Origin: Streptomyces sp. NBC_00289
GTDB lineage: Bacteria > Actinomycetota > Actinomycetes > Streptomycetales > Streptomycetaceae
NCBI RefSeq assembly: GCF_041435115.1
Contig: NZ_CP108046.1
Coordinates: 10,354,001-10,418,000 of the forward strand
DNA length: 64,000 nucleotides
Reading direction: 5' to 3'
In this document: piece after piece, positions 17,576 through 24,868 of the stretch
Layout: each line of letters opens with the position of its first letter
How positions within the stretch are numbered: the first letter of the stretch is position 1
Made by a program: the position numbers and the translations under genes
The notes under the pieces: generated by a model
The model's input: the letters and a program-made list of their open reading frames with translations, nothing else
Databases searched by the model: none
What the model was told of the DNA's origin: nothing

Positions 17576-17917
17576 ATGAACCAGAAGATCGAGGGCACCG
17601 CAGCCTGGGTCCTCGCTGGCCTCGGTGCAGTAACTGGACTGCTGGTGTGGGCACCGCGGGCCGCGTTCAGCATTGATGGCGGCTTCGAGGGCCATGCCCG
17701 CGATCTGAGCGTACTCTTCCTAGACCTGCCGCTCATTCTGCTCGGTGGCACGGTGGTTCCGCTCTTCACATGGACGCTGGCCACGCGGTCGACGGGTCGC
17801 CCCTGCATCGCGGTGCTCACGACCCTGGCGACACTCGCTCTCGGGCTGTGGGGGCTCACCGAGTGGTACACGCCTCGCCAGCACCCTGACCCCGGTTATA
17901 CCGGCCCCGGGCTTTGA
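17576..17917 (+). CDS. small membrane protein, hypothetical
   Basis: 113 residues with three hydrophobic segments (AWVLAGLGAVTGLLVWAP near 10, SVLFLDLPLILLGGTVVPLF near 45, AVLTTLATLALGLWGL near 78) and a hydrophilic Pro/Gly tail. ATG follows a purine-rich GGCGGTAGG. It is the intact frame in this stretch. No family or function was recognised. Confidence 0.6.
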   Translation: MNQKIEGTAAWVLAGLGAVTGLLVWAPRAAFSIDGGFEGHARDLSVLFLDLPLILLGGTVVPLFTWTLATRSTGRPCIAVLTTLATLALGLWGLTEWYTPRQHPDPGYTGPGL

Positions 17918-17927
17918 TCCCGGCAGC

Positions 17928-18385
17928 ATGAGGACTCGAACTCGTAGGCTGCCAAGCCAGTTGACTCTGAGCGGCGGCGCATGCAGGCGGTTGATTTTTT
18001 CGAGCATGGGATGCGTCAGAGCAAGGTCGCGAAGGTGCTCGGGGTAACGCCGCAAGCAGTCAGCCTGTGGCGTCGGGCCTGTGAGGCGGGTGGCCGGGAG
18101 GCTCTGCTATCCAAGGGGTGGGCGGCAACTCGTACCTGAGCGCGGAGCAGGAACTGGAGGATCTGCTGCGGGCGGGGCCGGCGGCGTACGACTGGGAGGA
18201 CCAGCGGTGGACGCTGGCCCGGGTCGGGTGCTGATCGGGGAGCGTTCTCGGTGCGGTACGAGATCTCCGGGGTCTGGCGGTTGCTGGACCGGATGGGCTG
18301 GTCGTGGCAGGTGTCGAAATTGGGGGCCGTGGAGCGGAACGAGGAGGCGATTGCCGCATGGCGCACGGAAACGTGGCCAGCGGCT
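17928..18385 (+). pseudogene. IS630-family transposase N-terminal fragment
   Basis: Reads RRRMQAVDFFEHGMRQSKVA and VLGVTPQAVSLWRRACEAGG. After a shift it continues GGNSYLSAEQELEDLLRAGP and YDWEDQRWTLAR, and after another YEISGVWRLLDRMGWSWQVS. This is the paired winged-helix N-terminus of an IS630-type transposase with two frameshifts and no catalytic domain. The ~115 bases after it (18386-18500) hold an unrecognised coding-like scrap. Confidence 0.7.
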
Positions 18386-18499
18386 TCCCATCCGCGCGCA
18401 GGTCACCGCCGACGGCGGATGGGTCTGTCAGGCGTCGGGCGGCTACACGAAGAAGGACTTGGCCCTACTGCACCGCCGCCTGGGCGGCCGGTACCACGC

Positions 18500-18601
18500 T
18501 GCCACCTCATGACCGCCCCGGAACACCGTCTCGAGATGATCACCCGGTTCGCCGTCTGGGAACAGATCACCCCCGTTGCCAGCCTGCCCGCTGTGGCCTG
18601 A
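18500..18601 (+). pseudogene. IS6-family transposase C-terminal scrap
   Basis: Reads MTAPEHRLEMITRFAVWEQI then TPVASLPAVA and a stop, the last ~30 residues of IS6 transposases. It matches the ends of the IS6 remnants at 13300 and 62290. Confidence 0.7.
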
Positions 18602-18793
18602 CCAATAGCCCACGGGCGAACCGACCACACGCCCTAACATACCGTCAGGCGTCAACACACCCGACGACGTCACAACACCTCACCGAGCGCACCAGTGTCA
18701 CCGTTTGGTCGCAATCCGATCTTCCTGCAACCGACGTCCCCCCGCCCCGCTCTAGTTGATGGAGGCCACAAACTATGCAAGGGGAGGCTCATC

Positions 18794-19489
18794 ATGGCAG
18801 ATATACGCAGGCGGGGAGCCGTCGTACTGGGGATCACCGGACTGGTGGCACCGCTCACTCTCGCGCTCGGCGCCGCTCCGGCGCAGGCCGCGAGCTGTAC
18901 CACGGCGGCGGGGCCGTACCAGAAGAAGGTGGAGAAGTTCCTCGGCCGTCCGGTCGACGGAAGGCAGTCCTCCGCCGACTGCAAGGCCATCCAGTCGTTC
19001 CAGAACAAGCACGGCATCACACCGAACATCGGCTACGCGGGTCCCGTCACCTGGGGCGTGATGGACCTGATGAACAAGCAGAAGGCCGTCGGGAACAACC
19101 CGAACAGGGACGGCAGGTGCCCGGTCAACAAGGGCCGGATCGCCTGCGTGAACCTGACGCTCCAGCTCAGCTGGATCCAGGACGGCAGCCGGCTCGTCTA
19201 CGGCCCGGTGCCGGTCCGCACCGGTCGCGACGGCTACGAGACCCGCACAGGCCTGAAGAAGATCTACTGGCGCGACATCGACCACGTCTCGAGCATCTAC
19301 GACGTGCCCATGCCCTACAGCCAGTTCTTCGACGGCGGCCAGGCCTTCCACTCGGTCGGCCTCAGCATGTGGAACCCGCCGGGCTCGCACGGCTGCGTCA
19401 ACATGACCACGACCACCGCCAAGAAGTACTGGTCGCTTCTGAAGAAGGGCGACGACGTCTTCGTGTACGGCCGCAAGCTGGGCACCTGA
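18794..19489 (+). CDS. secreted L,D-transpeptidase with peptidoglycan-binding domain
   Basis: 231 residues from ATG 18794, preceded by GGGAGG at good spacing. A Sec signal peptide (RRRGAVVLGITGLVAPLTLA...AQA) is followed by a peptidoglycan-binding-1-like domain (DCKAIQSFQNKHGITP...YAGPVTWGVMD) and a YkuD domain ending in the catalytic box GSHGCVNM, with the His in AFHSVGLSMW. L,D-transpeptidases form 3-3 cross-links or attach proteins to peptidoglycan, so this acts in the cell wall. It stands alone; 18602-18793 is its likely promoter region. Confidence 0.9.
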   Translation: MADIRRRGAVVLGITGLVAPLTLALGAAPAQAASCTTAAGPYQKKVEKFLGRPVDGRQSSADCKAIQSFQNKHGITPNIGYAGPVTWGVMDLMNKQKAVGNNPNRDGRCPVNKGRIACVNLTLQLSWIQDGSRLVYGPVPVRTGRDGYETRTGLKKIYWRDIDHVSSIYDVPMPYSQFFDGGQAFHSVGLSMWNPPGSHGCVNMTTTTAKKYWSLLKKGDDVFVYGRKLGT

Positions 19490-19537
19490 GACGGCTGAGG
19501 CGCAGTTGATAGTGTCCAGATACGTCGATTTTATAAA

Positions 19538-19943
19538 TATGCGCAAAATTACTTCCGTGGAACAACTGACTCCGGCTCAAGTTGAGCAGCTTGCATTATG
19601 CGGCGTTGCCTACGACGGGGAAAACCTACCCGCCAAGGAGCGCGTGTCATCTTCGGAAGTAGCAGACGACGAGGGCGTCCTCAATACATGCGAGCTTTGG
19701 ATGTAGCGATTGATGATTCCGTTGTCTACGAAGCCTGGTTCTACCAGGCAGACAGCGGTTCCATATTCAAAGAAAACACTACTGAAATGGTGCGGAGGTG
19801 ATTCAGTGTGGACTTGAGTGCGACGACGAAGAGGTGGAATTGGAAAAATTGGCGCGGCTATGGTCAAGTCGGGGCTACTGCCTTCTGGAGATTCCGAGTA
19901 TGAGCGTTTCAATCAGTCCTTAAACGAAACATCGCAGCACTAG
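19538..19943 (+). pseudogene. AT-rich frameshifted gene, perhaps immunity-like
   Basis: Coding-like pieces occur in successive frames: MRKITSVEQLTPAQVEQLAL then VAYDGENLPAKERVSSSEV; VAIDDSVVYEAWFYQADSGS; AEVIQCGLECDDEEVELEKL with ARLWSSRGYCLLEIP; and YERFNQSLNETSQH with stop TAG at the IS1380 border. It is much more A+T rich than its neighbours. A small acidic protein of ~130 residues would fit an immunity or antitoxin role, which is speculation. At least three shifts are needed. IS1380 inserted at its stop codon. Confidence 0.45.
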
Positions 19944-21602
19944 CCTCGATCTTTCGTGAGGGTCCGCCGACGGAGTCGGTGGACCCTTTTGCTTTCCGGA
20001 GCTGATGCCGGGCAGGCTGGTGGCCCGGCTGTCGCGTCGGGTGGGCGCCGGGTTCCACTGCCCGGGGCGGGTGATGCTGTCGCAGGGACGGTGGGTTGCT
20101 GGTCAGCCGGGGTCGGGCAGGAGCGCGAGTCGTTCGAGGGCGGCGGTGATCTCGTCGGTCCAGGGCCAGTGCCGGGCGAGGCGGAGAATCCTGCGCCGAC
20201 CGGTTGTGATGAGCTGGCCGGCCGCGGAGAACAGGCGAAAGCGCAAGCGACGCGGTTCCCAGAGCCTCGCCCGGTCGGTCAGCGCGAGCATGGGCATCCA
20301 TGCCAGCAGGTCGAGCGCGATCTGGACGATCTCCATCCAGACCCGGTTCTGGGCGGTGCCGTGCAGGGGCAGGTTGCGCAGGCCGGTGGCCCGGGCGGCC
20401 CGGATCCGGTCCTCAGCCCGTGCCCGGAGCCGGTGACGCAGCTCGAGCTCGGCGATCGGCCGGCCGGTGGTGTTGGTCGCGAAGCATGTGATCCGCATGC
20501 CGTCCGCGTCCGTGATCCTCAACTGGGCGCCAGGATGAGGCCGTTCCTTGCGGACGATGAGCCGCATGCCCTTGGGCCAGCCGTCCAGGAGCTTACCGGT
20601 GAGCTCGGCGACCCAGGCCCCGTCCCGCGCCTCACCGTCGGTCTCGATGGCCGGGGTCCAGGCCGAGGCGGGGACCTTCAGCACGTGTTCGTGGATGGCT
20701 TCGCTGACCGTCATGCCGACCGAGTAGGACAGCCATCGGCCCCGCTTCGCGAGCCAGGACACGAAGTCGTGGGTGCCGCCGGCGGAGTCCGTGCGGATCA
20801 GCGTCTGCCGTCCTCGTCGGTATCGCTTGGGCAGTTGGGCCAGGGCGAGTTGGGCGGTGGTGATGTGGTCGGCAGCGGTGTTGGAGCCCGCGTTTCCCGG
20901 TCTGAGGAGGGTGGCGACCGGCTCTCCGGTTCCGCCCGGTCCGTGGTCGACGAAGGCCGTCAGCGGGTGATGGCCGTAGGTCTTCTTCCACGTTGGCGCC
21001 GCGTCCTGCTTGTCGGAGTGGGCGATCACGAGGACGCCGTCGAGGTCGACGGTGACCTGACCGTCGGCGTCCGGGGCGTTCTCGCCGGCCAACGACCAGG
21101 CACGATGGCGGACTTCGGAGCGTGCGGACCGGATGGCCTGCAGGGCTTTCTCGCCGGACGCGGCGAGGGTGTCGATCAGGCGGGAGACGGTCGGATCGGA
21201 GGCGACCGGGCCGAAGATGGCCCGCTCACACCGCAGCATCGCGACGTCCGCGAGGCAGTCCCCGCCCAGTGCGACCGCCAGGGCAACGTCCAGGAGGATC
21301 TTGCCGGGATCGTGGACGGCCCGCGGTTTGCGCCACGGAGCCAGAGCTGCGGATATCGCCTGGTCAAGGCCCGTCTTGCGGACCGTCTCCAGCAGCAGGA
21401 CCGCACCGGCCTGCGAGACCACCTGCCGACCGTCTCCCCGGACACGGACATGTGGGTACGACGAGATAGGCTCTCTCACCTGGAAAGTGCTCTTTTCCTT
21501 GCAGCCAACAGGACCCTCAGCAAGTCCTATCGTTGCAGGTCAAGGGCACTTTCCGTGTTTCTGATCAACGCTTGGACAGCCCACCTCGTGAAAGCGCGAG
21601 GC
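19944..21602 (-). mobile_element. IS1380-family element A
   Basis: Ends CCTCGATCTTTC and GAAAGCGCGAGG, flanked by the 4-bp duplication CTAG (19940-19943, 21603-21606), 1659 bp. Just inside the left end is a hairpin (GGTCCGCCGAC / GTCGGTGGACC) that could terminate incoming transcription. Confidence 0.9.
20103..21479 (-). CDS. IS1380-family transposase A, intact
   Basis: 458 residues from a GTG start (MREPISSYPHVRV). The catalytic core reads DGQVTVDLDGVLVIAHSDKQ with GHHPLTAFVDHG, RRGRQTLIRTDSAGGTHDFV, and the C-terminal acidic region ARAEDRIRAARATGLRNLPL. Length and order are normal for the family. It is similar to, but clearly diverged from, the copy at 33462. Confidence 0.88.
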   Translation of the reverse strand: MREPISSYPHVRVRGDGRQVVSQAGAVLLLETVRKTGLDQAISAALAPWRKPRAVHDPGKILLDVALAVALGGDCLADVAMLRCERAIFGPVASDPTVSRLIDTLAASGEKALQAIRSARSEVRHRAWSLAGENAPDADGQVTVDLDGVLVIAHSDKQDAAPTWKKTYGHHPLTAFVDHGPGGTGEPVATLLRPGNAGSNTAADHITTAQLALAQLPKRYRRGRQTLIRTDSAGGTHDFVSWLAKRGRWLSYSVGMTVSEAIHEHVLKVPASAWTPAIETDGEARDGAWVAELTGKLLDGWPKGMRLIVRKERPHPGAQLRITDADGMRITCFATNTTGRPIAELELRHRLRARAEDRIRAARATGLRNLPLHGTAQNRVWMEIVQIALDLLAWMPMLALTDRARLWEPRRLRFRLFSAAGQLITTGRRRILRLARHWPWTDEITAALERLALLPDPG

Positions 21603-21673
21603 TAGAGATCTCAGGTGGACACGGCCGCCGGGGGCCTTCCTGTGCGCCGCCAGGCCAGGTGACGTCGACCAGT

Positions 21674-22546
21674 GAGCTTGTTCAGTTCGGCTACTGATCG
21701 GGTGAGGTGTGGTGAGGGCGGAACGGGCAGAGCCCCAGGGCTGTTGAGCGAGGTGTCTACGCTCAACTCTTCAGCCTTGGGGCTCTGTTGGTTCCTTATC
21801 GTGCCGTACTCGATGTTCCGCATGCCCTGGTGGAGTGGGTCACGATGCTCATCGTCACCCGTGAAGGTGACCGCAGGTGCAAGCTGCCAGCGTCCGAGCG
21901 CGCCCTGGTCACACTGGTATACCTGCGGAAGAACGACACCCTGCGTCAGCTCGCGGCCGGCTTCGGTATCAGCCTGGGCACCGCACACGCCCACGTGCAC
22001 GCCGTGATCGGCCACCTCGCAGAGCTCGCGCCCGGTCTGACCGCGGCCCTGAGATCGCCCCGACGCCCGCTACCTGCTGCTCGAGGGGACACTCGCCGAG
22101 TGCGACCGGACCGGCGACGGCCGGGCGGACTACTGGGGAAAGCACCGCCGGCACGGCGTGAACCTGCAGGTGGTGACCGCTCCCGACGGCACGCTGGTGT
22201 GGATCTCGCCCGCGCTGCCCGGCCGGACCCACGATCTGACCGCGGCCCGACGGCACCGGATCATCGCTACGTGTATCCGCCTGGGCATCCCGATCCTGGC
22301 CGACCCCGGCTACCAGGGCGCCGGTGACATCGTCGTCGTGCCCCACAGACGACGACCGGGCAAAGACCTCACCGTCAAACAGAGAAGCGTCAACCGGGCG
22401 CACTCGCGTCTGCGGTGGCCTGTCGAGAGATCCATCGCATCGGTCAAGACCTGGCGGATCCTCCGCAAAGCCCACTGCAACCCGAGCCGGATGACGTCAA
22501 TCGCCAGAGCCATTCTCACCCTGGAGACTCACCGCTGAACAAGCTC
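21674..22546 (+). mobile_element. 873-bp IS5-type element, copy C
   Basis: Same ends and length as copy A; target duplication AGT on both sides (21671-21673, 22547-22549). It is inserted into an IS5-like HTH coding remnant continuing at 22547. Confidence 0.9.
21788..22538 (+). CDS. IS5-type transposase in two frames (+1 shift), copy C
   Basis: ORF1 21788-22327 (TTG start), ORF2 22158-22538. The CCC-C shift site is at 22058-22061. The first catalytic position is Glu (LLEG), encoded here by CTC GAG in place of CTG GAG, so its codon context differs from copy A. Confidence 0.72.
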
Positions 22547-22640
22547 AGTGTCTCGGGCCGGACATGGAACAGGGCGGCGATAGCGATCTGGGGTAGGCCG
22601 TGCCGGTAATAAAGGACGGCGGCCAGGAGACGTGTTGCCG
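22547..22640 (-). pseudogene. IS5-like HTH coding remnant
   Basis: Minus-strand codons read YYRHGLPQIAIAALFHVRPE then TLS, a typical transposase HTH segment. It is cut by IS5 copy C at one end and by group II intron debris at the other. Confidence 0.45.
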
Positions 22641-22776
22641 TCGCCCTTGGCGCGTGGCCGGTGGCCGCGTCGTTTGTCCACGTGCGTCTCACGCTGGGCC
22701 TCGTGAAGGGCGGTCAGCGTGGGGAGAGGTCGGGGCTCGGCTGGTCGAAGGGGTCCGGGGCGTATGCCTTGGGGCG

Positions 22777-23239
22777 GTGAAGTCGGCCCGAAGCACGGTC
22801 TCCTCTTTCAATCGAGCCGTTTCTTCGGGCCGCTTCCCGCACCCGGCGTGCCACTCTCATGGCACCGGGCGCTCCACAAGTCCCGTTTTGCTGTTGATGA
22901 TCGTCCTCATGCCGTGGTCGGCCAGGGGGAAGGGATGGCCGCGCCCCGGTAGCGGTAGCGTGTTGTGCGCACCTTTCCGGGGTCGAACAGCGTCCGTTCC
23001 TCTCCAACTGGCCGCCAACCACCCCCGCAGTAGCGGCGGCGGAGGTCCCATCAGGCGACGCTCTTCCCGCCCCAGCTTGCTGCTTCCGGGTGCTCCCGGT
23101 CCCTGGGCGACGTACTCGTCCAGGACCGACAGGGCCACGTTGCTGAGCAACGGCGACAAGATCGAACCCTGGGGTTCCGGCGCTGGTTTCTCGCAGTCCG
23201 CGATCCTCGCCGAGGATGCCCGCTTTGAGGAATGCCTTC
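22777..23239 (-). pseudogene. group II intron remnant: reverse transcriptase pieces plus 3' RNA
   Basis: Minus strand: AFLKAGILGEDRGLRETSAG, then TP and, after a one-base deletion, GSILSPLLSNVALSVLDEYV. This is the RT motif around the template-grip region of group II intron proteins. Further on, ERTLFDPGKVRTTRYRYRGA is the end of such proteins, so the middle is deleted. Behind it lie the hairpin CCCGGTGCCA...TGGCACGCCGGG and a GGCCCGAAG...CTTCGGGCC stem resembling the intron's 3' domains. Confidence 0.65.
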
Positions 23240-23398
23240 ACCAGGAGGGTTATTCACAAGCCCACGGGGAGGCTTCCACCCCTTGGTCAACCGCAACGAC
23301 CCCGCTCGGTAACCTGACGAGTTCTCGCACAAGACAGGTGTTGCCGGGGCGGGGTCGTTGAGCTGGCAGGTTACAACCGGGTTGGGTGCGGAGCAATT
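23240..23398 (+). repeat. Dispersed repeat R1, copy 3
   Basis: Near-identical to copy 1 through GCGGAGCAATT, where IS5 copy E begins. Contains the full ACGACCCCGC / GCGGGGTCGT inverted pair. Confidence 0.7.
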
Positions 23399-24270
23399 GA
23401 GCTTGTTCAGCGGTGAGTCTCCAGGGTGAGGATGGCTTTGGTGATTGACGTGATTGCGGTGGGGTGGCAGCGCGCTTTGCGGAGGATGCGCCAGGTCTTG
23501 ATCTCCGCGATGGTCCGTTCGACAGGCCAAGGAAGTCGGGAGTGGGCCCGGTTGACGCATTTCTGTTTGAGTGTGAGGTCTTTCCCGGGTTTGCGTCGGT
23601 GCGGGACGGCGACGATGTCGCCGGCGCCCTGGTAGCTCCGGTCTGCGATGACAGGGATGCCGAGACGGATACAGGTGGCGATGATCCGGTGTCGGCGGGC
23701 CGCGGTGAGATCGTGAGTACGACCCGGCAGAGCAGGCGAAATCCAGACGAGTGTTCCATCTGGTGCTATCCACGACCTGTAGGTTCACGCCGTGTCGGCG
23801 GTGTTTGCCCGAGTAGTCCGCGCGGCCGTCGCCGGTTCGGTCGCATTCGGCGAGTGTCCCGTCCAGAAGAACGTACCGGGTGTCGGCCGATCTCAGGGCC
23901 GCTGTCAATCCCGGTGCAAGATCGGCCAGAAGTGCCACGACCGCGTGGACATGGGCGTGGGCGGTGCCAAACCGATGCCGAAACCGGCCGCGAGCTGTCG
24001 CAGGGTGTCGTTCTTCCGCAGGTACACCAGTGCGACCAGGGCCCGCCGCGACGGGGACAGCTTGCATCTTCGGTCACCCTCCCGGGTGACGATCAGTATC
24101 GTCAGCCACTCCACGAGGGCATGCGGGACATCGAGTACGGCACGATAAGGAACCAACAGAGCCCCAAGGCTGAAGAGTTGAGCGTAGACACCTCGCTCAA
24201 CAGCCCTGGGGCTCTGCCCGTTCCGCCCTCACCACACGTCACCCGATCAGTGGCCGAACTGAACAAGCTC
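23399..24270 (-). mobile_element. diverged IS5-type element, copy E, decayed
   Basis: Ends GAGCTTGTTCAG / CTGAACAAGCTC, 872 bp, no target duplication (ATT versus ACT). The transposase has frame breaks near FGIG and after NLQVV. It keeps the ancestral in-frame sequence [20 protein letters not shown], with TCG GCC GAC where copies A-D have TCG CCCC GAC. It also keeps the catalytic Asp. It is the key outgroup for reading copies A-D. Confidence 0.85.
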
Positions 24271-24465
24271 ACTGACCCAGCCGGTGTTCGCAGCCAGGTC
24301 ATAGATGCCATAGGGCACGGCCTTCCCGAGTACTTTGTCCGGGAAGTCATGGGTGCTGACCTGCACGTGGTCGCCTGCGAGCCGCCACTCGCGGCCGCCG
24401 TTCCCGTACGACCCCACGATTTCCTTCTTCTTCGTATCGACGCCGATCACCGGGTCCCCGGCGTC
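24271..24465 (-). pseudogene. ISAzo13-family transposase fragment
   Basis: Minus-strand codons read VIGVDTKKKEIVGSYGNGGR, HVQVSTHDFPDKVLGKAVPY and GIYDLAANTGWVS. This is the central part of the DDE domain only. One side ends exactly at IS5 copy E and the other at an IS5 5' remnant. Confidence 0.85.
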
Positions 24466-24640
24466 GAATCAGACTCACTCTACGAGCGCATGGGGTAGGT
24501 CGAGTGCGGCAGGATAGATGACCAACGAGGCGTCCGGGCAGCTGGTTGAGACGTCAGACATCTCGATCAACGGCTCGGGGGCCTCGCTCGTTGCGCTCGC
24601 GGAACCTCACCTGATCGGTAGCCAACTCGAAGAAGCTGAG
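24466..24640 (-). mobile_element. IS5-type 5' end remnant
   Basis: On the minus strand it starts AGCTTCTTCGAGTTGGC, passes a CGTTGATCGAGATGTCTGAC region and reaches codons reading YPAALDLPHALVE before it stops. It matches the left end of the deleted element at 59397. Only the first ~175 bases remain. Confidence 0.6.
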
Positions 24641-24689
24641 TGGGCCGGCCAAGTTACGTCCGGGGAGACGTCGGTACAGATGCGATGAG

Positions 24690-24745
24690 AAAGGGCCGTA
24701 CGGGCGAGGTTCGTCCCACACGCTCAACCCGTACGGCCCTCTTTA
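24690..24745 (-). terminator. strong hairpin terminator behind the RHS unit
   Basis: A perfect 13-bp stem AGGGCCGTACGGG / CCCGTACGGCCCT with a 23-base loop, flanked by A-rich and CTTT sequence, so it could work in both directions. It overlaps the stop codon of the 41-codon ORF that follows the RHS gene. Confidence 0.75.
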
Positions 24746-24868
24746 TGTCAAGACTCCGACCCCGCGACCGATATCGTGCATCACGTCGTGGGCGATAGCC
24801 CTGTTACCGGACTGAGTGGCTGGGTAACCGCGGAGCCTTGCGGCAAGATCCTTAATTTCCACAGCCAA
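24743..24868 (-). CDS. possible 41-codon ORF behind the RHS toxin
   Basis: Directly after the RHS TAG stop, and in the same frame, the sequence TTG GCT GTG GAA ATT AAG opens a 41-codon frame. It includes VEIKDLAARLRGYPATQSGN and RAIAHDVMHDIGRG, and its TAA sits at the terminator hairpin. It could be a short downstream gene (TTG or GTG start, no clear ribosome site), a readthrough tail of the toxin, or the stub of a lost immunity gene. The family was not recognised. Confidence 0.35.
   Translation of the reverse strand: MAVEIKDLAARLRGYPATQSGNRAIAHDVMHDIGRGVGVLT

Noticed and set aside
14452..22546. Inversion between IS5 copies B and C as proven
   Set aside because: Un-inverting would give copy B a duplication but would remove the existing one of copy C, so the sequence alone does not support it over target preference.
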